A DNA stretch of 64,000 bases from Astrothelium macrocarpum (lineage: Eukaryota; Ascomycota; Dothideomycetes; Trypetheliales; Trypetheliaceae). The DNA is taken from assembly GCA_021030915.1 (NCBI GenBank), contig JAGEMR010000085.1, forward strand, positions 1 to 64,000, given 5' to 3'. The notes under the pieces are model-generated. The model saw nothing but the letters and a program-made list of their open reading frames with translations, made no database searches and was not told the DNA's origin. Shown piece by piece: positions 24,701 through 36,947 of the stretch (its first letter is position 1; each line of letters begins with the position of its first letter). A program made the position numbers and the translations under genes.

Positions 24701-25007
24701 GACTCATAACCGTAATTATAACGTTATTTTCTGGAAAATATAATCCAACGATAATAACGTTATATTCTATAATATTTCCCAGATTATATACGTTATAATC
24801 CGTTGATATTTAAGACAGACGTTCGTATTCCTCGTCTAACATCTCCATCGCAGCAATCTATTCTATCTCTAAAGGGCAGATCCATCCGATTATATAATCG
24901 TCATATATCAGATATCTTTTAAACCTTTTAATTAATATTTGAATATTCTTATAATTCATCTTTCTTTTTTTTAATTTAAATAGAATATTTTTATCGTTTA
25001 TATTCAT
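21784..25007 (-). pseudogene. NLR: PNP_UDP - NACHT - ankyrin repeats, RIP-inactivated
   Basis: The ATG at 25007 opens a frame matching a fungal NLR. N-terminal nucleoside-phosphorylase-like domain: YIIGWICPLEIE, FPNLRFGIFVGIGDGI, MIRFGDIIVNK, EYSGAIQYNHGK and, near the end, MIIRGISDYYDSYKNN (codons about 20-340). The NACHT NTPase then follows in the same frame. Its Walker A reads DISETGKI where GIPGAGKT is expected, every difference being a C-to-T or G-to-A change. Walker B is YIIINVLDEY (about 23385), followed by LLLISRDLSEITKFF. The C terminus is four ankyrin repeats (frame offset by 2, so an indel or intron near 22256) ending at TAA 21784. Such proteins sense non-self and trigger cell death in fungi. 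Many stops in PNP and NACHT; only one in the ankyrin part. Confidence 0.85.
21850..22256 (-). repeat. 102-base ankyrin-repeat array, GC-rich and almost unmutated
   Basis: GACGTCGAC recurs at 21934, 22036 and 22138, exactly 102 bases (34 codons) apart, and four repeats are readable. Each encodes the ankyrin consensus GRTPLWQAAEGGHEAVVRQL followed by LATEKVDVDAKD. Repeats are nearly identical at DNA level and GC-rich. The single in-frame TAG (end of the frame at 21961) is CAG-to-TAG. Sequence upstream of 22256 changes within a few bases to AT-rich RIP-type DNA. Identical repeats of this kind are known in fungal NLRs that undergo repeat reshuffling. Plus-strand frames here are shadows. Confidence 0.85.
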
Positions 25008-25429
25008 CATGATATTCTTTTATATTGTTAAAGAATTATAAAAATATTATTATAAATAAAATTAAATCGCGGATCAAAAGAATAGATAAAAATATAGGAT
25101 TCGACGAAATTTGTATAGATTGGCTATACCAAATAATATTAATAACGTTGGTTCCTTCTATTTATATACTACATTTAGAATAAAAATTGATTGGAAATTT
25201 GACAGAAGATGATATCGATCTATCATTATATTATTGTGATATGATATAACATAAATTCAGAATAAAATTGCACGTATTCAACCTTATCAATATCTGTAAT
25301 AAATATATTATTCTAGGAATATATTGAATACCTCCTCAGCCGGAAATATATGATGAAATTTTAATACGAAAAATAAAAGGGTATAATATGAATATAAATC
25401 ATGATATTATAATATCGAAGGCCTTTTAA
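25008..25429. other. AT-rich upstream region of the NLR
   Basis: Expected to hold the NLR promoter, but no motif stands out after heavy AT mutation. No coding frame. Confidence 0.35.
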
Positions 25430-25690
25430 ATTTAACATTACTCCTACATCTGAGTGGACGAAGGTAGGAGGAGATATTCACGTGATCTCTACCCTACATT
25501 GAAAGAAGACCTGTACACACAGCCACAGATGCGATAGCCACAGGCTAAACTTACACGGTAAGTTACAGATATGTAAAAAGTAAGTGGGATGCAGTACCAT
25601 CTCGTGCTAGCCCGAAGGGATAGTCGCTTTATTTGGCGATACCCATTCGCATGGCGACTTTGCATAAATTTGCAGGTTATCGCAATTATA
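25430..25690. other. Sharp-edged unmutated island, possible solo LTR or SINE
   Basis: About 260 bases of balanced composition with abrupt borders to AT-rich DNA on both sides. No coding frame. Near its left end CTCCTAC and GTAGGAG form a perfect 7-base stem with a 16-base loop. The reverse strand starts TGCAAATTTATGCAAAG and contains an AATAAAG signal, as an LTR might, but I cannot define a TG...CA pair with a target duplication. A single-copy length below the RIP threshold would explain its clean state. It could be a solo LTR, a SINE or a structured RNA. Confidence 0.4.
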
Positions 25691-27444
25691 AAAACTGTAC
25701 TAATTATTATAAATTTTATAATTATCTATTAAATTAATAAAATTAACAAAAGAATTTCAATAATCAAATATATTTGATAGTGATGTTATATCGAAAAATT
25801 TTCTTTTACGTAATGAACAAAAGATGATCTATATATCATCACAGACGTATCAATATAAATATATTTTTATATTTTGAATTATTCTTTTATCATTTAAAAT
25901 AATTATAATATATAAATGAAATATAATTTGAGAATATAAAAAAATATATGTAGAAATTAAATTAGGTGAATCTGAAATATCGTTCGAATTTTTCGGGACG
26001 GCGGGATTTTCGTTTCGTAGAAAGGGACGTTAATCCAATGACCTCTCCTGAATATCCGAAATAAAGAATCATCAACTTTAGAATATTATATTGAATTATT
26101 CGTTTAAAGAATAAATAAAGCGAAATTTTATATTAGCATAAAATATTCACTATCTATATGAATAGACTATTGAATAGCAATAACCAGGCTAATTCTCAGG
26201 ATCAGAATCAGCTTCCATTTCATCTTATCTGATTTCATTTCATTCGACTATAAAGAAACAATTCAAAATCAGAAATTAAAATATTCAATTATTATAATTA
26301 ATTATAAAAATTCATTTGATAATATTATATTTATAATCAATTAGATTGATATTTTCTTTTGATCCAATAACATCGGCGCTTTCTATATTATCATATAGGA
26401 TATTAAAAGCCATTCTTTTCAGATCACTGTGTTCCTCGGTTGAATTAATCTCAATAAAATTCTTCTATAAATTATTAGCAGACGATCCAAATATCCAAAA
26501 TCGAGACTTACCGGGTAATGATGAGAACTCGTCTGAAATGTAGATTTGAAATGATCGAAAATAGAACTGCTGGTTTCTAACTGAATATAAAGATTATTCG
26601 TTTCAGCCATTAATTATATATAACAGTCTTTGATATGGTAAAATTCTTATTAATATTTTTCAAATTCGGACGTTTATTTTGTGGCCAGTTTCTGGGATTC
26701 GCGGAATTTTCTTTGAACCGTGGTTCTTGTAATAAATTCCATCTGAAATATCTGTATTGTACGCCCGTATATAATAACCTCTTCCTCCAATGTCTTCTAT
26801 TCAGGTCTGACAAGCCCTAAAAGTGGCGTTGTCCAGGCTGTCATATCTGGATTGGCGCTTCTGGAACGGTGTCAGGTATTCGACGAGACTATTGGTGGTA
26901 GCTGCTGCGGTCGATCCGGCTGTATTTCGATCTCAGCTTCATTATACACGCGATTTTGTCGTATAGGACGTATATAGAAATGTTACAGAATCATATTTCT
27001 TTCTATGACTAATTGGGGGATAGATCATAAATTAGTGATTGAATGATCGAAGATACAGAAGATGTATGATCGGGTGATCTATCATAAATCCAATGGTCTG
27101 ATAAGGACTGTATTAATTTACGGTGTAATATCAATTATATAAAACGAAAACCGAAAATCATTTTTGATTTTTCTTAAATTACAGGATTTTATATCCGTTT
27201 TATTATAATAATAACGATTTTTCGATTTTTGTTTAAATCAGAATATTCATTTTTTGTTATTCTAATCATTGAATTTCTAATAATTATTGATTATTTTTTA
27301 GATTTTCTTCGAATTTTTATTCTGATGTATCGTTTTTCATTTTAATTCTTTAAATGAATATCGATAAGGGCTATCGTTTTATCATACCCTTTATTAAAAA
27401 TACCCGGATTGTCAGCGCCAATTTTCTAATATAAACTGTCTCAT
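25691..27444. other. Mixed AT-rich stretch with patches of older sequence
   Basis: Includes a less mutated patch at 25990-26060, a leader-like segment at 26150-26240 resembling one at 14700-14800, overlapping short frames on both strands at 26346-26820 and a near-balanced patch at 26820-26990. In none of them could I choose a convincing coding strand. The minus frame 26610-26813 is basic and protein-like (for example VQYRYFRWNLLQEPRFKEN) and could be an exon fragment. Confidence 0.3.
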
Positions 27445-27825
27445 ATGGCTGAATTCTCATTATTCAGAAAAGATCATATGACCAATTCGATCGGAAAGGC
27501 TTTTACACGATATGAACGACCATAGAAAGCTGTCATATATCAACCCATTATCCCGACAAAAAAGGCGCTCGCCAAAATATTTAAATTTGTTTTAATTCAT
27601 AAAAAGAGATCTAATTCAGTCAAACGTAATTCTATCATACGGTTTCGGCCTATTCTCAAACCTTTATTTATAAAATCACCGCGCAATCCAATTTTGATCA
27701 AGATCCAGTATAAAAATCCCTGGCATAAAAGCCAGCTTCTTAGGATTCTAATACAAAAAAATAATGAATTATTATTCTATATTCTGAAGGCGAAATATTT
27801 GAATCTGACGATTTTTAAAAAATAG
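27445..27825 (+). pseudogene. Small basic ghost gene, one internal stop
   Basis: The ATG at 27445-27447 opens a frame of 126 codons to TAG at 27823-27825, interrupted only once, by a TAG one transition from CAG. The product is very basic and well mixed: FSLFRKDHMTNSIGKAFTRY, then PTKKALAKIFKFVLIHKKRS, RFRPILKPLFIKSPRNPIL and a C-terminal LLFYILKAKYLNLTIFKK. Because the stop falls early and no ATG follows closely, it is easily missed. It could be a nucleic-acid-binding or ribosomal-like protein. No family is recognised. Confidence 0.4.
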
Positions 27826-30800
27826 AATCTATTAACGGATGAATATGAAACGGGATTTTTATAATAACTATTATATTTTAATATAATCGGATTAAAATAA
27901 TTATATATATATAACGGTTTTTATTATTTAAAATTAGATTATTATCAGTTTATTCTGGAAGATATTTTTAATATATATTTTCCTTTAAAAAAGTCTCATT
28001 TATAGATCATTGGCAAATTTATGAATAATCTTTTAATTATAGAATTATAATATACCGCTGAATATAAAAAGATTTTTGATATTATATAATACATTATATA
28101 AACTGGTATTATTCATGGTATTATTACGCCGTAATCGATCCGTATATATGGGTGCAATGGACACGTCCTTTTTGATAAGGATTTATTTAATTGACCAGCC
28201 CGCCGTCTATTAATTTACGTGAATAACGGATTTTGAATACAGCCAGTCTTATTCGTACGATGTTACAGATTTTTCAAATATAGATTTTAAGAATTTTATT
28301 TTAATATTTTTCTAATATATGAACGGGTGATCGTAATCGAAAATAATTGATAGAATACAATAACAGCGATCAATCAATAAAATATTCGATCTTTCTGAAT
28401 TAGAAAAATAGAATGGCGCCAAATAATTCATCAATTTCATCGAAGAATTAATGGATTTAAAAAAATTTACATGATAGAAGATTGAAAAGTCAATATATAT
28501 CGGTCCGATTAATGCGTTTGAAAATCTCGTTAATAGACCTACCAAATATCCTTTTATCATTATATGGGAATTATGGGATTTTTGAATATTACTGCCATTC
28601 GTCATTTTGATATCTTTAGAATATATACCGCTTTAGCTGATAGATATATTACCGAATGAGATTAATATGGACGGTCCGTAATTTATATATAATATAATCC
28701 GATTTTGTTTTTCGATTTTTGATTTTATGATTTTGACGTCTTCCGCGTCTGCGGAGAATATTTTCTATTAATCTTAATATGATCCCGATCACGGCATTTC
28801 AGAATTATCCATCATAAACATTTTAATTACAGACATACGTATATATATCTCTTCAATATTTATCATATTCGATATTTTTATTATTTTTTTCATATATAAA
28901 TTCAATGTTTAGACCCATCCATTTATGAACGCCGCAAAAAAACGAAATCTTCATTTTTTTAAATCGCAATCAATAGAGATATCATTCCGGCCATGATTTT
29001 GAATCCTTTCCGAATCAAATAAACAGCGCCCGTTTTATGATCAGACAGCCACAACTTTATAGATCATATTATAATCCTTCTTCTAATATTTCATTTTTCG
29101 GAATAAATTCCGCGCCAAATTTTAACGTTTCATCTATTATATGGTCTTTATCGGCCAATGATGAATTATTATTTTTTAATTCAGATCTGTCTGATTCCGA
29201 CATAAATTCTATAATAACTCGCATTAAAATTATGAAAAAAATAAATAAATAATTCAGATAATAGAAAATAATATAGATTAATATGATATTTATAATTATT
29301 GATTGAGTGAAGAAGATTAGTAATTCATGAGAATATTTTCGGTCCCGAAAATGAATTAGATGATTCTAATGGAATTCCAAAGATCTTTCAAATCATTATG
29401 AATCAATTACAGGGTCTGATAGAATGGGCCGACGGCATCAGTCAATGATATCAGAATCTGAACAGACGTTTTGATGATCTAAAATTTTCAAAATCTGTTT
29501 CAGTCTATTGATCTCAGATTCGATTGTACGATGATCATCAGAATTTTGAAATGGATTGAACAATATCCAGATGGCTAGATATTGGAAAAATTGGCGGAAT
29601 TATACATTTCCTATTTCTTGATTTGATCATTTCAATTCAGATAATTTATTATTAAATTTTACCGTTAGTCATTTTTTATGTATTATCACAGTCTATATCG
29701 TAATATTAAAATAAGATTATATTATCTCGTCTAAGAATTTTGGCCGAATACTAAATCTGGATATTTACTGATCAGAATTTCATAAAATTTTTCGGAATTA
29801 ATATATTATTTCAAAAATGGTCCTCCGTCAGATTATAATATATTAGTAGAAATCTCCCAAATTATAGTCTATTATAATGATATATCCGAATTATGGTTTT
29901 TATATTTCTCATAACCATGATATATACTGATATATATAAGACATAATTATTTAATATATCAATATGAGACTGAATCTTATAAATATAGGATATTAGATAG
30001 CCTCTGTTTATATATAATCAGCCGCATAATAATGATATTAATATCTTAATTTGCTGACTAATATATATATGAATTACCAATCAATTTTATGATTTATATA
30101 ATTGAATATAACGTAATTATATTATATTTATTATCAAATTCTAATATATATTTTAATCACATTTTTCAGATATCATTGATAGAATTTATTAAATATATAT
30201 CATTTTATAAAAATATTATTAAATATAATTATTAAATAAAAAAAATGTATATTAAATAGAAATATAAAATATTAAAATATAATCAATTAATCTGGATATA
30301 ATTTTTATCATTTTTGAAAAAAATTGAATTTTTTATTATCGAATTTATCTAAAATAGAGACTATTTTGGATAAAAGATATTATCATATAAAAAAAGAGAT
30401 ATCAATTATATTGACATTTTTGGATCGTTTAATGATTGGATTTTTTTGATAATTGTCAGTCAAAATCAGAAAGGTTTTCATCAGATAATTTTATCTAATA
30501 TTTTCGCAGTTTCAGTCTTCTGTTTCTATAATTCTTGCATAACCGGAACGGAGTTTTTCATGAGATCTGGCGAATCTTGAAATTCGTATATGATAAAGCG
30601 ATCCCAAAAGATCCTTTGATCTGGGCAAATTTTTTGCTTTAGTCCGATATAACCGAAATCAGTTTCCGCCTTTATCTTTTATAAACGGCGAAAAATTCGG
30701 CAATTAAAAAAATAAAAGAATCGATTGAATTTATTTCATCAAATTTTTTATATCATTTGGATTTTTGGAAAAATAATAATAATAATATATATTATTATAT

Positions 30801-31789
30801 ATTTCAAATTCATTTAAATCAAATTGAATATTTAAATATACGATCATTCAAATATATTATAATATTTAAATGGCCTTTTATTTAAAAAAAATGGAATCTG
30901 ATTAAAATGATTATTTAATTGAATAAATATTTTATATCAGATCAATGACAGAATTTATATATTCTATGAATATTTGATTGATCCGGATCTGATTATTTAA
31001 ACATTTTTAAATTCAGAGATTAATGGCGTCCGAAAAATGATTTACGATTCTTATAATACGGATTTTCATTGATTTAATATATCAATATAAAATCAAAAGA
31101 TTATTTATCAATTTTGATATAATTCCTATTTTTTTGATTTAATTATCAAAATGAATGATTTTGATCCGTCTTATTTTTATAATATTAAATATTTAAATAT
31201 TACGATAATAAAACCGTCGATTAAAGATATTTCTTTTTTTATATTATATCCTTTTTATATCAATCAAAAAGATATTCCGGCGATATTTATTATAAGATCG
31301 ACCATTATATAATCTGATATGAGATATTTTGGAATTTGGATAAATTTGTATTAATTAGAATGATAATAATATTATAAATTTTATCCATAAATATAAAATT
31401 ATTAACGGAATAATTAAAATTTCGGATTTGGATATACCGTATTCGATTTAGATTAATATAAATATTAAAGATATTCTAATCATATTTTTTCTTTTTATCA
31501 AAAACGACAAATATGATCATTATAGATCTTTTTTTATTTTTTGAAGAATAATTCTATATGATCGTATAAAAGGGAAGGAGTTTGATATTTTAATAAAAAT
31601 GATACTGATATTATTCATGAGTATATTATTCTTTTTTTTTTTTTGATTGGTGTGGTATTTTATAATTCGGGGAAATATAGATATATATTTCCTTATCGAT
31701 ATGCTTCTAATTTTAATTTCGGTTATGATTTTGATATCAGAAGATGTGCCTATATGACTAATTTCAATTTGGTTTGATAAATGCAGAAT
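27826..31789. other. Long AT-rich stretch without a supported gene
   Basis: Isolated protein-like fragments occur, for example a hydrophobic minus frame at 28312-28605 (GYLVGLLTRFSNALIGPIY) that may be a membrane-protein remnant, and a short plus frame at 29037-29252. None can be joined into a gene. 29900-31700 is nearly pure AT, partly the degraded 3' side of the kinase that follows. Confidence 0.4.
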
Positions 31790-33250
31790 ATTATATTATC
31801 AAATAATTTATTCGGCAATTTTCGAAATATCTATATTATTGAAATCCGTTTCACCGGATTTATTATCGCCATTTTTTCGAATATAATAAATTTTGGATTC
31901 TTTATTATTTGAATAACGATTTTTTTAATTATATTTTTCTGTAATATATATGATCTTTCGATTTTGAAAAATCTATCCGGTTCAAATATATATATAATTA
32001 TTATAAATAGAAATTAGATATCCGTTTTAGAAGATTATTATTTCCCTTTAATGATTTCGGGAATTATAAATAATGGAGATTCAATACGAGTCTTGATATC
32101 GCAGATAAAATTCAATACACCAAAATCATTCAATTAAAATTAATAAAAACCATCATATAAAAATAAATAAAAAATATTCTCGAATTTGATATCTTTATGA
32201 ATTAAATCTTTAATAAAAAAATAATCAAGGATATATAATATATTAATTATATAATCGTCTGTCATTGGATTATTAAAGAAATCCTTATTATATAAATTTT
32301 GAATATTGTCTTTTTGAAATATCATATATATCTCGATATATCCTTCTTTTTCCTGCATAACGATGAATCTCACAATATTCTTCTATATAACAACATTAGC
32401 GTATAAATAATGACAGAATGAAAAATTTGTAACAGATATAATTTAATTGTATAAGAATTGTGATTTCGTGTATAATATTTATATGATTTTTAGAATTCGT
32501 AGGGATTTACAGCCGTTTGACGATGAAATAATCTCCTATATCAATATTCATAATATTCCAGATATTTTCAAAAGCGCCGCTATCAAATAAATGTCTATTC
32601 CAGTATCAGACGGTATTTAATAAGGCTGATAATGGAATATGGATACGATTTTGGCGCTAAAATGGTGGAATAATAATAATATCATCGTCTATAATATATA
32701 TAAAATGAGGATTATTCTGTCGTTGATCTATTTATATCTTTAAATCACGTTTATTTCTCTAATAATACCAATATATTTCAAAATTAATAAGATTATAATG
32801 AATATCATCAAAACTGAAATTATTATTAGATTTTTTTGACACAACGATGGAATGATTAGACCGGTTCCATTCGAAAAATAACGTATCTTCGCCAAAGATT
32901 TGAATAGATTTATTTCATGAACGATCATATAATATAATTTTTTTAATCTTTTTATGAATTTTAAAAAAATATTGGATTCGTGAAATATTCGACTTTTGGA
33001 TAACGATATCATTATTTCGTCCAATATTTACGAAAATATGACTTGTCTTTAAATAGATATGAAAATTTATATTAAAATTATATATTATTTCAGTCAGTTT
33101 GAATGGATTTTGAATATCAGAAATATGAGAAATGAAATGACGGTTATTAGAATAATCAAGGATCTTCTTGATTCGATCATTTACGGATATTAATAAAAAT
33201 AAAATCAATTTATATAACTGGCGGTTTATAATCTTTTTTTCAATCAGTTA
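31790..33250 (-). pseudogene. FHA-domain serine/threonine kinase, RIP-inactivated
   Basis: Reading leftward on the minus strand. A forkhead-associated (phosphothreonine-binding) domain comes first: VNIGRNNDIVIQKSNISRIQ (about 33020-33080) corresponds to the GRxxxCDIVLxxxxISRRH core, followed by IILYDRS and a FGEDTLFFEWNRSNHSIVV block typical of fungal FHA-kinases. The kinase follows: glycine loop SGAFENIWNIMNID with the lysine in YFIVKRL, catalytic loop LIHKDIKFENIF (HRDIKPEN), LNDFGV (DFG) and PLFIIPEI (APE). Many transition-type stops and at least one frame change (33208 frame versus 32373 frame). Kinases of this architecture act in signalling and stress responses. Two overlapping smaller frames (32740-33024 and 33434-33637) are not separate genes I can support. 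Confidence 0.75.
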
Positions 33251-33681
33251 TATATAATATCAGAAAATAATATCATTAAAAAATTCAAATAAAATTGGAA
33301 AAAGATATTATGAGATTTTTATTACGACAACTGATTTGATATAACGTATCATTATTTGAAATACGACGGAATCCAATTTATTAACATTATTTCAAAAATC
33401 TATAATTAAAGGGTATCAATATGAAATTCGGTATTATCGGTATGAAAAGAATAATATGTTTCGTAGGGAATTTTGGTAGGCGCGCAGTTTTAGCGCCGAG
33501 GATGCATATCCGGCCATAAGGCAGTCATTTTCAGAATGGCCGCCGTATATTAAGAATTTAAATATCTGTCCATTTTTTTTCCCTTCAATTAATAATGATG
33601 AATAATAATTACGATATCTATTAGAATAATCTTTCAATACAGGTCGAATAAATTTTGAAATGACTATAAATAAATGATATT

Positions 33682-34965
33682 ATGATTAACGATTTCAATG
33701 ATCCTCCATTATCGTATTATTCATCCGGCGAAATCATATAATTAATCAATCCAGAAGATGCGATCTAATATAATTCGTTTTACCGATATTTTTCCAATAA
33801 GGCCATCTTTCGATCAATTCCATAAGAATAATTTGCAATTCAAATAAGAAAGGAAGAGAAAAGAATTATTCATTTCATTAATACCGAGTCCCAAAACGCA
33901 AAATATATGTCACATTTCAATAAAAATATGGACCTTCAAATGAACGCCGAAAATAATATACAAAATCGTTGGATAAAATAAGGGATTTGGGATGAATGAT
34001 GGGATCCGGCTTGATTGGAGAAAAACGAAATACTGAAAGGGTCACAAATCATTGATCGCTGATTATATAAAGAAAATGAATTTGAACGCCACTCGCATTC
34101 TGGGTCAGATATAGATATTCTGAAGATTTCGAATATTTTTACTGTTCAATATCCAGAAAATGGAAATTCAAATATCAAAATAAATATAAAATCAAATCAT
34201 TAATATTAAAAAATTATCAAATATTCCGTAAATACCGAGAATTGTCAGTCGGACGCCTCTCATTCCTACCATCAATTTCATTATCAATTTCTTTAAAAAA
34301 TCAAAAATTTTATAGAACATTCGCTAATAGAAGTTTCGGATATTAATAAGTAGATATATGATAATATGAAGAACCGTTGGATAGAGGATGGCATTTGGAA
34401 CCCGCGATGGCACGCGATATTTACGAGAATTTGAATACATGAATTTGAATATCTGATTTCATCTAATTCGTCACTGATGATAATTATTTATGAATAATCG
34501 TCTCAATTTTAATATTATCCACCAAATCATAGAAAACGCAAGAACACCATCGTACGTCCGGGTCTTTGAACAGATACAAATTCCGTCAGAAAAAATTCAC
34601 AACCCAATCCAATAATCCGAAGAATATTATACAAATCAATTAAAAATTCTGAAAACGGAACTACATATCATTTGATACGGAAAAACGTATGAATAATTGA
34701 ATTTCAAAAACTGAAAAAAGATTCTTTTAAATCATTTTCTGATAGAAGAAAACAGTATAAAATTTCCGGATATTAGGATTTGGTATTATTTGATATAATA
34801 AAAATAAAAAAAGCCGGTTATCCAATAGGATGCCGTTTTATATAAAAATTATATAATTGTTCCTGCAAATCGTCTGATATGGCGTATATATTCAATTTAC
34901 AAAAAGCGGTTTATAATTTTCCGATTTACGCTAATTACCGAATCCCCTGATTTGGTACGCTTTAA
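33682..34965 (+). pseudogene. 427-codon ghost gene with two NRWI-x2-GIW motifs
   Basis: From ATG 33682 to TAA 34963-34965 one frame can be followed without frameshift. It carries many stops, each one transition from CAA, CAG, CGA or TGG. Two copies of a tryptophan motif stand out: NRWIK-stop-GIWDE (about 33970) and NRWIEDGIWNPRWHAIF (about 34370), separated by an acidic, Ser/His-rich linker. The C-terminal part (AGYPIGCRF, MAYIFNLQKAVYNFPIYANY) looks like a folded domain. I recall similar KxRWxxQGIWxxxW patterns in uncharacterised fungal proteins but cannot name a family. No function is proposed. Confidence 0.5.
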
Positions 34966-36067
34966 TTTTTAATGAGAATTAAAATACAATATTATATATA
35001 AATATTTAAATCTAAAAATATCGTATAAAGATGAATACTATTCACGTGTTAATAATGGATTCAGCGCCATCTTTCTTCAATATCCAAAGTGATCAATTCC
35101 AGTAGATTATTTATTATTAAAATATTTCAATTATTCTAATTCCCGAGAATATGGAATTTAAATCTGATCATGATATTGAAAAAATCAAAAATAGAAAAGA
35201 ATAAATTTTTGATAAAAGAAAATAGAAATGTGTTATATATATATTTATAATATATCAATTTCAGCCTATATATATAATTAATGATATATTTTTAGATTTA
35301 TCAGAATTATCACCGATGTAAAATGAAATATAATAAGAAGAAATCGTATTAATATTGTATCTGAAGAGATTTTGAATGTTAATCCGTCAATCATTACGAT
35401 AGACAAACGTAAAATCCTTTCATAATAAATATATCTCTATCGGAATAAAATTTGTTAATCTCATTGAATTTGATATAATCAGAAATCCAATCGAAAAAAT
35501 GATTTGAATTTAAGGATATAAATTTGAATGATTAATTAATTAAAATGATATGATTAGACTTTTATGGTATAAAACCGGATTTATCTATATTATAATTTTC
35601 ATAAAATATCAAAAACGATATTAAAAAAAATTCGATTATTATAAAATTCCATAATAATCTTTTTAAATAATAATCAAATAATCATTTTTATTTTTTAAGA
35701 ATTATTTTAATATTAGAGATTTTTTTAAAATATTAGAAATTGGAAATTGAATAAAATATAGATATATATTCTGGATGTTGGAGAGAGATTTATCAGTATA
35801 TGATTAAATCAGATTTCCGCCGTCTAATAAATTCTATAACTATCATCATCATTATCATTTTTATAAGAAATCTCAGTAATAGAATATGATATCATTTATG
35901 ATTGAATCATATGAATATTCGTATAACGCGTTTAGGGTTTTGCAAAATACGTTTTAATAATATATTAATTATTCGATTAAATTCATTTTATCCGAACATT
36001 TTCGAAATCTTCCGACCGAAAAAGATGCATATTTTGATAGTACGATTAATTTATTTAACATTTCAGC
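34966..36067. other. AT-rich stretch, possible 5' part of the coiled-coil gene
   Basis: No independent gene. The 64-codon plus frame at 35902-36096 may overlap a first exon of the next gene: TTTAACATTTCAG ending at about 36066 looks like a 3' splice site directly before the open frame. Confidence 0.35.
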
Positions 36068-36947
36068 CGAAAAATTCTATTATGATAGAATTCTGATGAA
36101 TACGGTAAAAAAAATAGATAAAATTGAAAAGAATATCAATAATTTTGATAAAAAAATGGATAAATTTGAAAAGAATATCAATCAGAAAATGGATAAATTT
36201 GATAAAAAAATTGATCAGAAAATGGATGAATTCGATAAAAAAATTGGCCATATTGATAAGAAAATGGACAAATTTAAGGAAAGAATGGATAAATTCGAAA
36301 AGAAAATGGATAAATTCGAGAAGAAAATGGATAAATTCGATAAGAAAGTGGATAAATTCGAGAAGAAAATGGATAAATTTGAGAAAAGAATGGATAGATT
36401 CGAGAAGAAAATGGACAAATTTAAGGAAAGAATGGATAAATTTGATAAGAAAATCCATCATATAAATAAAAAAATGAATAAAAAATTTGATTGGCGATTC
36501 AAAGGATTTGAAGGAAGATTCATAAATATGGCTGTTTAAGAAATCTGGGATGAAATCGTGCCTGTATAATATCACAGCGAAATTGGTGATTATGATACAA
36601 ATAATGATCTATTGAAAATCCATTCAGACAGAATTGTCAAATTATGACGTTTTCAAAAAATACGCCATTATAAATTTATTATTCAAATATATGTTTTTTT
36701 ATAAATTTATTTTTTTATAGGGAATATTTTGATAGCCTTGATCAGATTCTACGATATTGGTGGCTGGGAGAATTGGGGGCATGAGGAATGGCACTATTTT
36801 TACAGCGATTCCGAATTAGATGAATATAAGAATAAGAATTTGATTTTAGAAGACGCGGTAATTATTCATTCTATATCAGTATTGCGCGCTCTCACGAATC
36901 GATTTGGCGTAAATTTCAATCGTATGAATAAAAACATATTAATATAA
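36067..36947 (+). pseudogene. Heptad-repeat coiled-coil protein, RIP-damaged
   Basis: The frame is open from just after a TTTCAG acceptor at about 36066; the first ATG is 36096. Codons 1-147 encode one long coiled coil built from a near-perfect seven-residue unit, MDKFEKK/MDKFDKK/MDKFKER, with Met and Phe as the hydrophobic a and d positions. The DNA is a 21-base tandem repeat (AAAATGGATAAATTCGAGAA). After the stop at 36537-36539 (TAA, one transition from CAA) the same frame continues with EIWDEIVPV, HSEIGDYDTNNDLLKIHSD and a conserved-looking C-terminal piece, WENWGHEEWHYFYSDSELDE, to 36947. The stops between are all transitions, so the gene was longer. Function unknown; a structural or scaffold role is inferred from the coil. 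Confidence 0.6.

Noticed and set aside
25540..25640. Possible tRNA within the unmutated island
   Set aside because: No cloverleaf with conserved T-loop and anticodon spacing could be drawn.
36063..36575. 170-codon minus-strand frame, hydrophobic FIHFLLEFIHF repeats
   Set aside because: It is the exact antisense of the 21-base heptad repeat on the plus strand. The plus reading gives a canonical coiled coil and continues into a protein-like C terminus.
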